A stretch of DNA of 64,000 bases from Sandaracinus amylolyticus (lineage in GTDB: Bacteria; Myxococcota_A; Polyangia; Polyangiales; Sandaracinaceae). The notes beneath the pieces were generated by a model. It ran no database searches. It was not told where the DNA came from and worked only from the letters and a program-made list of their open reading frames with translations. Positions 17,597-27,425 of this stretch are shown here, piece after piece. The first letter of the stretch is position 1; every line of letters begins with the position of its first letter. The stretch is taken from the NCBI RefSeq assembly GCF_021631985.1, contig NZ_CP070225.1, positions 4,340,001 through 4,404,000 of the forward strand, read 5' to 3'. The position numbers and the translations under genes were made by a program.

Positions 17597-18700
17597 ATGA
17601 AGCTCCTACGGCTCGTCCTCAGCGATCTGCACCTCGGCACCGGAGTGCGTCGCGGGGAGCTCAACGCGTTCGAGGACTTCCGGCACGACGACGAGTTCGC
17701 CGACCTCCTCGCACACCACGACCGCGAGGTCGGCGAGCACGGCGAGCTCGAGCTCATCCTCAACGGCGATGTGTTCGATCTCCTCAAGGTGAAGATCGAC
17801 GGCCGCTGGCCCACCGAGATCACCGACGAGATCGCGACCGAGAAGCTGCGGCAGTGCCTCGACGGACATCCGCGCTTCGTGCACGCGCTGCGGGCGCTGC
17901 TCGCGAAGAAGGGGCGGCGTCTCGTCTTCCTTCCCGGCAATCACGACCTCGACATGGTGTTGCCCGGCCCGCAGGAGCTGTTCCGCCGGTACGTCGCCCC
18001 GGGTCCGCTGGGCGAGCGCGTCCGCTTCGTGACCTCGACGGACACCTACCATTTGCCCGAAGGCATCCAGATCCGTCACGGGCACCAGCTCGAGCGCATC
18101 CATCGCGTCGACTACGCGCGCCTCACCCGGAAGCTGCGCGACGGGCGCGAGATCCTCGATCTGCCCTGGGGCAGCCTGTGGATCCTCGACGTGATGAACC
18201 CCGCGAAGGAGCAGCGGAGCTACGTCGATCGCATCCAGCCGCTGGGGCGCTTCCTGCTCGGCGCGTTCCTCTTCGACACGATGTTCGTGCTGCGCTTCCT
18301 CTACCACTCGAGCCTCTACTTCCTGCGGCGCCGGGTGTTCGACATCGGCGCGTGGGTCGAGCGCATCCGCAGGCTCCCGCAGATGTTGCGCGAGGACATC
18401 ATCGCGCTCGGGGGCTTCGACGAGGTGGTGCACCGCGAGCTCAAGAAGCTGCGCGGCGTGCGGTGCTTGATCATCGGGCACAGCCACGGGCCGCGGTACC
18501 TGCAGATGCCGGGCGGCAAGCTGCTGGTGAACACCGGCACCTGGATGAAGATGATCAACCTCGACGTGAGCCATCTCGGGCAGGACAGCGGGCTCACGTA
18601 CTGCACCATCGACTATTCGGAGGACGGTGATCCGCGCATCTCGCTCGTGAAGTGGCACGGGATGCGGAAGCCGTACGAGGTGATCCCCTATGCCGACTGA
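17597..18700 (+). CDS. Metallophosphoesterase, LpxH-like
   Basis: The 367-residue protein has the full calcineurin-like metal centre: DLHLG (Asp10, His12), NGD at 56-58, GNHD at 114-117, HGH at 161-163 and GHSHG at 294-298. It most resembles UDP-2,3-diacylglucosamine hydrolases (LpxH), which release lipid X in lipid A synthesis. At ~367 residues it is longer than E. coli LpxH (~240), with extra helices at 175-260 including a hydrophobic patch near 218-242 that could dock on membrane. The gene starts a plus-strand run with a lipoprotein, a lipid kinase and lnt, supporting an envelope-lipid role. The start ATG has only a weak ribosome-binding site. Confidence 0.82.
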   Translation: MKLLRLVLSDLHLGTGVRRGELNAFEDFRHDDEFADLLAHHDREVGEHGELELILNGDVFDLLKVKIDGRWPTEITDEIATEKLRQCLDGHPRFVHALRALLAKKGRRLVFLPGNHDLDMVLPGPQELFRRYVAPGPLGERVRFVTSTDTYHLPEGIQIRHGHQLERIHRVDYARLTRKLRDGREILDLPWGSLWILDVMNPAKEQRSYVDRIQPLGRFLLGAFLFDTMFVLRFLYHSSLYFLRRRVFDIGAWVERIRRLPQMLREDIIALGGFDEVVHRELKKLRGVRCLIIGHSHGPRYLQMPGGKLLVNTGTWMKMINLDVSHLGQDSGLTYCTIDYSEDGDPRISLVKWHGMRKPYEVIPYAD

Positions 18701-19547
18701 TCGCATGCGCGCGACGTGCGCGTTGGTGCTCGTGGGCGCGCTCTCGATCGCGTGCGAGGAGCGCGAGCCACCGCCCTTCGCGCCGGAGCGCGACGGAGCG
18801 ATCCCACGTCCCGACGCGGGCCCGATCATCATCCGGCCTCGCGACTCGGGCGCCGAGCCGATGGACGCCGAGCTCGATGCGGGCGCGTTCGACGGCGGCG
18901 AGACCGATGCCGGCGTCGGGCTGCCGATCGTCGACGGAGTGATCGGCGAGCGCGAGTACGAGCTCGGGATCGAGGTGACGAGCTCGACGCCCGCGACCCT
19001 GTTCGCCGATCGGCTCACGCGGTTGCTCGTGGTGCGCACCGGATCGCGGCTGTGGATCGGGATCGAGGGCAGCGTCGAGGTGGGGCGCGGCATGATGCTC
19101 CTGCTCGACGCGGCGTACGGCAGCGAGGAAGGCGTCACCCTCACCGCGAGCAGCCTCGCCGACACCGCGGGCACGCTCGACGCCGCGCTCAGCACCGTGG
19201 CGTTCTTCGGCTCCGAGGACGCGTTCCGCCCCGAGTACGCGTGGGGCGAGCTCGCCGAGATCCCGTTCTCGATCTCGGGAACGGACGACCTGGTCGGGTG
19301 GCGAGACATCACCATCACCGACGACTTCGCCGCGCTCACGGTCGGCAACCAAACGGTGTGCACCGAGGACGCGTGCGAGACGTCGATCCCGATCGGCGGC
19401 ACCGGGATCCTCCGCGCGGGAGACATCGCGATCGCGGTGCGCTCGTTCGACGAGGACGGTGTGCTCTCGAGCCAGACGCTCCCGCTCGACGAGCCCGGCG
19501 CGCCCGAGTCGATCGCGACGGTGCTCCTGGTGCCGGCGCCGGAGTGA
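18690..19547 (+). CDS. Exported lipoprotein of unknown function
   Basis: The start overlaps the phosphoesterase stop by 11 bases, so translation is coupled. The lipobox is LSIAC (Cys22), followed by a Pro/Asp/Ala/Gly spacer up to about residue 78. The globular part (~80-285) begins LPIVDGVIGEREYELGIEV. It alternates beta strands and contains SRLWIGIEGSVEVGRGMMLLL and a Cys pair (VCTEDACE). This resembles bacterial DOMON/CBM9-like carbohydrate-binding beta-sandwiches, but I cannot confirm the family. It is an outer-membrane lipoprotein candidate. Confidence 0.65.
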   Translation: MPTDRMRATCALVLVGALSIACEEREPPPFAPERDGAIPRPDAGPIIIRPRDSGAEPMDAELDAGAFDGGETDAGVGLPIVDGVIGEREYELGIEVTSSTPATLFADRLTRLLVVRTGSRLWIGIEGSVEVGRGMMLLLDAAYGSEEGVTLTASSLADTAGTLDAALSTVAFFGSEDAFRPEYAWGELAEIPFSISGTDDLVGWRDITITDDFAALTVGNQTVCTEDACETSIPIGGTGILRAGDIAIAVRSFDEDGVLSSQTLPLDEPGAPESIATVLLVPAPE

Positions 19548-19603
19548 GCAGCGATTCGCTCCGCTCTCGGACTGATCGCCACGACTCTGTTAGCTTCGCG
19601 CGC

Positions 19604-20553
<950 letters not shown>

Positions 20554-20557
<4 letters not shown>

Positions 20558-22053
20558 AACGAGCGCTGCGCGCAGTGCTGCTCGGCGGTGCGGGCGGCGC
20601 GTGCATCGCGGTCGCGGGATCGCCGCTCGAGCTCGTCGCGCTCGCGTTCCTCGGCCCCGCGCTGCTCCTGCTCGCGATCGACGATGGCGAGACGTCGCCG
20701 CGCATCGCGCTGCTCGCGGGCGCGTCGTGCGGCTTCGTGTGCAACGCGATCACGACGTCGTGGATCGTCCCGCTGCTCGAGGAGTACGCGGCGTTCCCGA
20801 CGATCGCAGGCGTCGCGGTGGGCGCGCTGATGTGGATCGGACAGGCGCTGCCCATCGCCGTCGGTGCGTGGCTCGCGGCGCCGCTGATGACGCGGGGGAT
20901 CGCGGGATGGATCGCGCTGCCGATCACGCTGACGATCGCGGGCTCGATCGCGCCGATGCTGTTCCCGTGGCGGCTCGGGGTGTCGCAGATGCCGGGCGTC
21001 ACGTTCGTGCAGCTCGCGGAGCTCGGCGGGCCGCCGCTGATCGATCTCGCGCTCGCGCTCGGCTCGTGCGCCGCGATGCACGCGCTGCGTCGCCGCGATC
21101 CGCGGGTCGCGGTGATCGCGGCGCTGGTGATCGCCCTGCCCTACGCATACGGCGCGTGGCGCATCGACGCGATCCGCGCGCAGCGCGAGGCTGCCCCGAG
21201 CCTGCGGATCGGCGTGGTCCAGCCGAACCTCGGCGTGCGCGAGAAACACGACCCGTTCCTGCGCGACGCGCACCTTCGTCTGCACCGCGACATGACGCGC
21301 GAGCTCGAGGCGCGCGGCGTCGATCTCGTGCTCTGGCCCGAGAGCTCGTACCCCTCGTACCTGCCGCACGATCCCAACCGCGATCTGCGCGCGATCGGGC
21401 GCATCCTGAGCGACGGAGTGCGCGGCCCGATCCTCTTCGGCGCGCTCACCGAGGCGCCCGGCCGCCGCTACAACTCGGTGATCGGCCTGGCGCGCGAGGG
21501 CCACGTCACCGGCATCTACGACAAGGTCAACCTGCTCGCGTTCGGCGAGTACGTGCCGCTCTGGGACTTCCTCCCGCCGCTGCAGCGGGTGGTGCGTCGC
21601 GGCTTCACCCATGGGCTCGCGGAAGGCACGGTGCCGATCGCGGGCGCGCACGTCGGCGTGCTCAACTGCTACGAGGATCTCCTCGTCGAGCACGCGCGCC
21701 TGACCGCCGCGCTCGACCCGTCGTTCCTCGCGAACTTCACCAACGACGCGTGGTTCGGCGACACGTTCGCGCCGCACCTGCACCACATGCTCGCGCGCCT
21801 ACGCGCGGTCGAGACGCGCCGCGATCTGGTGCGCGCGGTGAACACCGGCGTGAGCGGCCTCGTGCTCGCGACCGGCGAGGACGCGGGCCGCACCCCGCCC
21901 TTCGAGCGCACGTCGTTCATCGCCGAGGTGCGCCTCCTCGACGGCGCGCTGACGCCGTGGGTCCGCTTCGGCGACCTCGTGACGCCCGCATTGCTCGGCG
22001 TGTACCTCGCGATGGCCTTCGCGCGACGGCGCGCACCGGTGGCGACGACCTAG
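20554..22053 (+). CDS. lnt: Apolipoprotein N-acyltransferase
   Basis: Lnt is an inner-membrane enzyme that transfers an acyl chain from phospholipid to the N-terminal Cys of mature lipoproteins. The 499-residue protein has about six hydrophobic helices (1-205), then a nitrilase domain with the catalytic triad in place: Glu263 (LWPESSYP), Lys324 (YDKVNLLAFGEYVP) and Cys372 (VLNCYEDL). A final helix closes the C-terminus. The start overlaps the upstream kinase by four bases. The window itself encodes many lipobox proteins that would be its substrates. Confidence 0.93.
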
Positions 22054-22070
22054 CCCGCAGCATCCGAGCG

Positions 22071-22174
22071 TCGCGAGTCAGAATTCTCGCGTTCGTGACC
22101 AAGCGTATGAGGTCACGAGTCAGAATTCTCGCTCACGACGACTGCCCCCACAGGTCGCGAGTCAGAATTCTCGC
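22071..22174. repeat. Three operator-like repeats on an exact 42-bp period
   Basis: A 20-bp sequence, tCGCGAGTCAGAATTCTCGC, occurs at 22071-22090, 22113-22132 (one base different) and 22155-22174. The two spacers are both 22 bases and unrelated. Each copy contains the imperfect dyad GCGAG-N8-CTCGC and an EcoRI site. The array starts 17 bases after lnt and ends about 90 bases before the YCII-protein/sigma-factor pair, on which it could act. Confidence 0.85.
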
Positions 22175-22262
22175 CCTCGTGCTCATCCTGTCCAATCCGC
22201 GGTCGCTCGCGCGTCATCGGCGCGACGGTCACGGTGACCGTGCACGACCCGAGGAGATCCAC

Positions 22263-22601
22263 ATGCCCAAGTACCTCTGCCTCCAGCGTTCCCTTCCGGG
22301 TGGCTCGCCCGCGGAGAAGCCCTCCCCCGCGCAGATGCAGGCGATGTACGCGAAGTTCGATGCTTGGAGGCAGAAGTTCCAGGCGAACCTCACGGACCTC
22401 GGCGGCCGGCTCGGCCAGGGCCGGCTCGTGACGAGCGAGCCGGTCCCCGACGGCCCGTTCGTGGAGCTCAAGGAGCTCGTGGGCGGGTACATGATCGTGA
22501 CCGCGAGCAGCCTCGACGAGGCCGCCGCGATCGCACGCGAGTGCCCCGGGCTCGTGAGCGCGGGCTCCGGCGTCGAGGTCATCGAGATCCGCACGCCGTG
22601 A
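22263..22601 (+). CDS. YCII/DGPF-type protein linked to an ECF42-type sigma factor
   Basis: This 112-residue protein has a ferredoxin-like YCII-related fold with the DGPFVELKELVGGYMIV signature of the DGPF proteins. The start has GAGGAG 7-8 bases upstream. DGPF proteins are found next to ECF42 sigma factors, and here the stop overlaps the sigma start as GTGA. Their biochemical role is not settled. It could be a partner or a target of the sigma factor. Confidence 0.85.
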   Translation: MPKYLCLQRSLPGGSPAEKPSPAQMQAMYAKFDAWRQKFQANLTDLGGRLGQGRLVTSEPVPDGPFVELKELVGGYMIVTASSLDEAAAIARECPGLVSAGSGVEVIEIRTP

Positions 22602-23833
22602 GTCCGGCCGCGCAGGGCGACGCGTTCTTCCGCCACGAGTACGGGCGCCTCGTCGCGATGCTCGTGCGTCGCGTCGGCGCCCGGCACCTCGAGGCGATCG
22701 AGGACGCGGTGCAGAGCGCGCTGCTCGCCGCGCTCGAGACCTGGCCGACGGGCGGCGCGCCGGAGAATCCGTCCGCGTGGCTCTTCCGGTCGGCGCACAA
22801 CGCCGTGCTCGGCTCGCTACGGAGCGAGACGCGTCGCGCGCGGCTTCGCGGACGGCACCGCCCGGAGAGCGAGCTCACCGACGCGCCGGAGGCCTACCTC
22901 GCTGCCGACGTGCCCGACGACCTCCTTCGGATGCTGTTCGTCTGTTGCGATCCCGGGATCCCAATCGAGGCGCAGCTCGTGCTCGCGCTCAAGACCCTCT
23001 GCGGCTTCGGCGTCCGCGAGATCGCGGAGCGCCTGTTCCTCACCGAAGCGAACGTCTACAAGCGGCTCGCGCGAGCGCGCGAGCGGCTGCGCCGGCGATC
23101 GCCGCTCGAGGGCGATCTCGCACTGCCGGAGCTCGCGTCGCGGGCTCCGGCAGTGCGCGCAGTCTTGTATCTCATGTTCACCGAGGGACACCTCTCGTCG
23201 CACGCCGACGGCGCGGTGCGCGTCGAGCTCTGCGACGAGGCCGTCCGCCTCGCGATGCTCCTTTCGGATCATGGAGCTGGCAACACGGCGGAGACGGCGG
23301 CGTTGCTCGCGCTGATGCACCTCCACCGCGCGCGTACGCCCGCGAGGCTGGATCCAGCAGGAGGCCTCGTTCTGCTCGAGGAGCAGGACCGCGCCGCGTG
23401 GGACGCCGACGAGATTCACGCCGGGCTCGCGTGGCTCGAGCGCTCGGCGAGCGGCGACGTGCTCTCGCGGTACCACATCGAGGCCGCGATCGCGGCGGAG
23501 CACTCCCTGGCCGCGTCGTTCGCGAGCACGCGATGGGATCGCGTGATCGAGCTGTACGAACAGCTCGAGCGTCTCGCCCCGTCGCCGCTCCACCGACTCA
23601 ACCGCGCGATCGCAACGGCAGAGTGGCGTGGTGCGCAGGCGGGACTCGCCGTGCTCGACGACGTCGAGCCGCCGACGTGGCTCGCGGGATGGTTCCTCTG
23701 GGCCGCGGTGCTCGCCGACCTCCACCTGCGCGCGGGCCATCGCGAGCGGGCGGATCGCTACCGCGAGCTCGCGCTCGAGGCTGCGCCCTCGCCGCAGCTG
23801 CGCGACGTGCTCGCACGCCGGCTCGCGGAGTAA
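22598..23833 (+). CDS. ECF sigma factor with C-terminal TPR extension (ECF42-type)
   Basis: The GTG start overlaps the DGPF gene by four bases. In 411 residues, sigma region 2 covers about 5-75 (HEYGRLVAMLVRRVGARHLE) and region 4 about 125-165 (GVREIAERLFLTEANVYKRL). The remaining ~240 residues form the TPR-like extension (DUF6596 class) that replaces an anti-sigma factor in this group, with helices such as HRLNRAIATAEWRGAQAGLA. Together with the adjacent DGPF gene this fits the ECF42 group, known from Streptomyces and others. No anti-sigma gene is adjacent. Control is probably through the C-terminal extension. Confidence 0.88.
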   Translation: MSPAAQGDAFFRHEYGRLVAMLVRRVGARHLEAIEDAVQSALLAALETWPTGGAPENPSAWLFRSAHNAVLGSLRSETRRARLRGRHRPESELTDAPEAYLAADVPDDLLRMLFVCCDPGIPIEAQLVLALKTLCGFGVREIAERLFLTEANVYKRLARARERLRRRSPLEGDLALPELASRAPAVRAVLYLMFTEGHLSSHADGAVRVELCDEAVRLAMLLSDHGAGNTAETAALLALMHLHRARTPARLDPAGGLVLLEEQDRAAWDADEIHAGLAWLERSASGDVLSRYHIEAAIAAEHSLAASFASTRWDRVIELYEQLERLAPSPLHRLNRAIATAEWRGAQAGLAVLDDVEPPTWLAGWFLWAAVLADLHLRAGHRERADRYRELALEAAPSPQLRDVLARRLAE

Positions 23834-23862
23834 CGCGCGGCTTGCCCACGCCGCGGCGCCCC

Positions 23863-23995
23863 CCGCACGCACCGTCCGCTCCGCGACCGTCGCGCGCTCT
23901 TCGCTCGACCCGCACCCCCGCACGCACCGTCCGCTACGCGGCCGTCGCGCGCTCCCCGCCGCACGCACCGTCCGCTACGCGGCCGTCGCGCGCTC
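23863..23995. repeat. Three copies of a 37-bp repeat in a gene-free stretch
   Basis: Copies lie at 23863-23899, 23918-23954 and 23959-23995. The last two look identical and the first differs at a few bases. All contain the core GCACGCACCGTCCGCT. Spacers are 18 and 4 bases. The stretch 23834-24340 holds no gene I can support. Confidence 0.75.
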
Positions 23996-24142
23996 CTCCC
24001 CCAATTCCCGCGCGCAGAGCGCGCGCACACGCGCGACTTCGTCGCGCGGTGCTACCCGCGAGCGTGCGAGCCGCGCGAACAGCGCGGATCGCTCGCGAGC
24101 CATCTCACCCCCACCCAGCAAGACGGCAGAACCGCGGTGCCG

Positions 24143-24328
24143 GGCGCGAGGGGGTGGGTCCGGCGGCCCCGTGCGACGGGGGCTCGCAGACTCCGACCAC
24201 ACACTGACGTCAGCAGCGCGGCAGAGCGCAACGCGCGCGCCGCGATGCGCCCACCGCTTCCCGACATCCCCACCGCGATCGAGAGGCAGCCCGCGAGCAC
24301 CAGGCCGCCGGACCCACCCCCTCGCGCC
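24143..24328. repeat. Perfect 26-bp inverted repeat around a 134-bp centre
   Basis: The left arm is 24143-24168 and the right arm 24303-24328; they are exact reverse complements with core GAGGGGGTGGGTCCGGCGG. No reading frame with coding character lies between them and no target-site duplication is evident. The right arm ends 13 bases from the stop of the next gene on the minus strand. Confidence 0.8.
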
Positions 24329-24340
24329 TCTCGCCGAGAC

Positions 24341-24970
24341 CTACTCCTTCGTGCCCTGCCCCACGAAGTAGTCTTCGCGATCCCGAAACAGCGCGTTGAA
24401 GGTCGTCAGCGAGCCGTAACAAGCGGTGATGTACTGCTGGAGCTGCACCTTCTCGTCGTCGGCGAGGCCCTTGCTCGAGTTCACCTTCTGCTCGAGCACG
24501 CGCAGCTTGTCGCGGAGCATCACGATCTTGTGGAAGAACTGATCGAGCGGGACGCTCTTCGGCTGCGTCCCGTCCTTGCCCGGCTTGAGGATCATCTCGC
24601 CGCCGCGCCATCGATCGCCCATCGCGACGTCGCCGACCCCCAGCTCCTCGAGGAGCACCTCGCGCAGCACCCGGCGGAACTCGTCCTGGTCCATGTCGAT
24701 GTCGATCTCCTGCGGGAGCGGCTTCTTCGGCTCGTCCGCGCGTGCTTCGTCCTCGCGCATCCGGCGCGGCGTGCCCGCCGCGACCTTGCGCTTCAGCGCT
24801 CCGTCCCACGACGTGCCGCGCGCCTTGTAGTGCGAGCACGTGTTGTCGTCGCGGAGGGGCGGCACCCAGCATCCGAGCCGACACTCGCCTTCCTGCGCAC
24901 CGTCGTCCGTCTCGCGGTACGAGATGAAGAACGAGCAGGTGCCACAGCGTCCGGCGAGATCGCGCTCCAT
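24341..24970 (-). CDS. Cys-rich N-terminal protein of unknown function (209 aa)
   Basis: ATG 24970 has only a weak ribosome-binding site. The first 45 residues hold five Cys (9, 12, 30, 34, 45) in a C-x2-C...C-x3-C...C pattern, which suggests a small metal-binding or redox module. The middle is Lys/Glu-rich. The C-terminal half is helical (DQFFHKIVMLRDKLRVLEQK, then EKVQLQQYITACYGSL), probably a coiled coil. No signal peptide. I do not recognise the family. It is divergent from the acyl-CoA dehydrogenase with a 54-bp gap, so the two probably share a promoter region. Confidence 0.7.
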   Translation of the reverse strand: MERDLAGRCGTCSFFISYRETDDGAQEGECRLGCWVPPLRDDNTCSHYKARGTSWDGALKRKVAAGTPRRMREDEARADEPKKPLPQEIDIDMDQDEFRRVLREVLLEELGVGDVAMGDRWRGGEMILKPGKDGTQPKSVPLDQFFHKIVMLRDKLRVLEQKVNSSKGLADDEKVQLQQYITACYGSLTTFNALFRDREDYFVGQGTKE

Positions 24971-25024
24971 GCGGGGACGCCAAGATAGCACCCGTCCGCG
25001 CACGCGCGTACGCTCCCTTCTCCC

Positions 25025-26722
25025 ATGAAGGTCACGCCGTTCAACCAGCCTCCGCCCGCGCTGGGCAACCAGTACGACGAGGATCGACCGCTCCGTTCGC
25101 TGCTCGCCCGCATCGTCCCCCGCGACGCGCTCCTCTCGATCGAGCCCGTGCTGCGCGACCTCGGCGAGCTCGCCGGCGGCGAGCTCTACCGGATGCAGCT
25201 CGACGATCGCGAGAACGACCCGAAGCTCGTCCACTGGGACGCGTGGGGCAATCGCATCGATCACATCGAGGTCTCGCCGCTCTGGAGGCGCGCCGAGCGC
25301 ATCGCCGCGGAGAAGGGCCTGGTCGCGACCGCCTACGAGCGTCGCCTCGGCGCGCTCTCGCGCGTGCACCAGTTCTCGCTCGTGCACCTCTTCGGGCCCG
25401 CGACCGACATCTACGCGTGCCCCCTCGCGATGACCGACGGCGCGGCGCGCACCCTGCTCGAGTCGGGCAACGCGGTGCTCGCGGAGCGCGCGGTGCCGCG
25501 CCTCACCTCGCGCGATCCCGATCGCTTCTGGACCAGCGGCCAGTGGATGACCGAGTCGACCGGCGGCTCCGACGTCGGCCGCAGCGAGACCGTCGCGACG
25601 AAGGACGAGAGCGGCCAGTGGCGCCTCTGGGGCCGCAAGTGGTTCACCTCCGCGACCACCGCGCAGATGTCGCTCACGCTCGCGCGCCCCGAGGGCAACG
25701 GCCCCGGCGGTCGCGGCCTCGCGCTCTTCTACGTCGAGACCCGCGATCCGAGCGGGCGCCTCCGCAACATCCTGGTGCATCGCCTCAAGGACAAGCTCGG
25801 CACGCGCAAGGTGCCCACCGCGGAGCTCACGCTCGACGGCACGCCCGCGACCCCGGTGATCGGGCTCGACAACGGCACCAAGTACATCTCGCCGATGCTC
25901 AACGTCACGCGCACCTGGAACACGGTGATGGCGGTGGCGGGCATGCGGCGCGGCATCGCGCTGGCGCGCGACTACGCGACGAAGCGCGTCGCGTTCGGCG
26001 CGCCGCTCTCGGAGAAGCCGCTCCACGTCGACACGCTCGCGGGCATCGCGGCGGAGTACGAGGCCGCGCTCCAGCTCGCGTTCTTCGTGGTGCAGCTCCA
26101 CGGGCGCATCGAGGCACGCGAGGCGAGCGATCGCGACGTCCTGCTCGCGCGACTGCTGACGCCGATCGCGAAGCTCGTCACCGGCAAGCAGGCGGTCGCG
26201 GTCGCGAGCGAGGTGCTCGAGAGCTTCGGTGGCGCGGGTTACGTCGAGGACACCGGGCTGCCGGTGCTGCTGCGCGACGCGCAGGTCCTGCCGATCTGGG
26301 AAGGCACGACGAACGTGCTCTCGCTCGACACGCTGCGCGCGCTCGGCCACGGGCCCGACGTCGCGGCCGCGCTCGAGCACGAGATGGAGGCGCGCGTCGG
26401 GACGATCGCCGATGCCGCGCTGCGCGAGGTCGCGGAGCGCGCGCGGGGCGCGGTGCGGCGCGCGCTGGGCTGGCTCGCGTCGAGCTACTCGTCGAGCCCG
26501 CTCGACGTGGAGGGCGGGGCGCGCCGGTTCGCGCTGACGCTCGGACGCTCGCTCGAGCTGCTCCTCCTCGCGCACCACGCCGACTGGTCGCTGAAGAACG
26601 AGCGCGACGCGCGCGCCCGCGCCGCGGCGCTGCGCTTCGCGCGCGCGCCGTTCGATCTCGTCGAGGACACGCCGGTCGCGGATCTGCGCGCGCTGGCGAA
26701 CGACGAGCCGCTCGCGGTCTGA
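25025..26722 (+). CDS. Acyl-CoA dehydrogenase, AidB-like
   Basis: The 565-residue flavoprotein has the acyl-CoA dehydrogenase fold. Landmarks are MTESTGGSDVGRSET (flavin loop, ~174-188), the WFTSATTA strand (~206) and the C-terminal FGGAGYVEDTGLPVLLRDAQ followed by IWEGTTNVLSLD. The last two are typical of the AidB subfamily, whose E. coli member responds to alkylation damage and binds DNA. Whether this protein handles CoA substrates or has an AidB-like protective role cannot be read from the sequence. An extra C-terminal helical domain is present, as in AidB. The start has no clear ribosome-binding site. Confidence 0.85.
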   Translation: MKVTPFNQPPPALGNQYDEDRPLRSLLARIVPRDALLSIEPVLRDLGELAGGELYRMQLDDRENDPKLVHWDAWGNRIDHIEVSPLWRRAERIAAEKGLVATAYERRLGALSRVHQFSLVHLFGPATDIYACPLAMTDGAARTLLESGNAVLAERAVPRLTSRDPDRFWTSGQWMTESTGGSDVGRSETVATKDESGQWRLWGRKWFTSATTAQMSLTLARPEGNGPGGRGLALFYVETRDPSGRLRNILVHRLKDKLGTRKVPTAELTLDGTPATPVIGLDNGTKYISPMLNVTRTWNTVMAVAGMRRGIALARDYATKRVAFGAPLSEKPLHVDTLAGIAAEYEAALQLAFFVVQLHGRIEAREASDRDVLLARLLTPIAKLVTGKQAVAVASEVLESFGGAGYVEDTGLPVLLRDAQVLPIWEGTTNVLSLDTLRALGHGPDVAAALEHEMEARVGTIADAALREVAERARGAVRRALGWLASSYSSSPLDVEGGARRFALTLGRSLELLLLAHHADWSLKNERDARARAAALRFARAPFDLVEDTPVADLRALANDEPLAV

Positions 26723-26742
26723 GACCGACGCGCGACGGGCCG

Positions 26743-27120
26743 GTGCACGCCCGCACCGGCCCCGTGCACGTCCCCGATGGCCTCGTGCACGTCCCCGATG
26801 GCCTCGTGCACGTCCGCGATGGCCTCGTGCACGTCCGCGATGGCCTCGTGCACGTCCATGGTGGCCTGGTGCACGTCCATGGTGGCCTGGTGCACGTCCA
26901 TGGTGGCCTGGTGCACGTCCATGGTGGCCTCGTGCACGTCCCCGGTGGCCTCGTGCACGTCCATGGTGGCCTCGTGCACGTCCATGGTGGCCTGGTGCAC
27001 GTCCGCGATGGCCTCGTGCACGTCCGCGATGGCCTCGTGCACGTCCGCGACGGCCTCGTGCACGTCCGCGATGGCCTCGTGCACGTCCGTGGTGGGCTCG
27101 TGCACGCACGCCAGACCGCC
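26743..27120. repeat. 21-bp tandem repeat array, about 17-18 units
   Basis: Units of exactly 21 bp begin with GTGCACGTCC and contain the palindrome CGTGCACG, so the palindromes are spaced two helical turns apart. Units 2-5 and 13-16 carry CGAT or CCGAT centres and units 6-12 mostly CATGGT centres. The edges are degenerate. Because 21 is a multiple of 3, all frames stay open; the minus strand would read as repeats of DVHEAIA or DVHQATM. The rest of the 703-bp gap up to sucA (27121-27425) shows no gene and presumably holds its promoter. Confidence 0.88.
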
Positions 27121-27425
27121 GACGCACGCCCGACGATATCGCGCAACCTCGCGGGACCTCAGGGGTTCCACCGACTCACCCGCCCCTGCCGGCACGCCCG
27201 CCGCCGCTGGGCGAACCGTCACGACGGAACGCGCCCGTTCCCTGGTCGATCGCGATCCGCGGCTGTACCATCCAGACCGTTTCTCCGTCGCCGTGCAGGA
27301 TCACGGCACGTTCCACCGCCCCGGCGGATTTCGCGTGCACGACCGCGGAACCGGGTCATTCCTCTCGCCCAGCCGCGCGGAAGCCGCGCGCAGCGAGCGA
27401 AGAAGCAGAGCGAGGAAGGCTAGAG

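Noticed and set aside
22071-22174. CRISPR-like repeat-spacer array
   Set aside because: Only three 20-bp repeats with 22-bp spacers; repeats are too short, contain an EcoRI-type dyad, and no cas gene is in the window.
24143-24328. Insertion sequence
   Set aside because: Inverted repeats are present but no transposase and no target-site duplication; listed as a repeat only.
24341-27127. 928-codon minus-strand frame as one large gene
   Set aside because: Only its last 209 codons look coding; the rest is the complement of the acyl-CoA dehydrogenase and the tandem repeat.
26485-27222. Minus-strand frame of 245 codons with DVHEAIA heptads
   Set aside because: It is kept open by the 21-bp repeat in every frame, overlaps the 3' end of the acyl-CoA dehydrogenase and has no ribosome-binding site. 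Kept as a possibility in the findings only.
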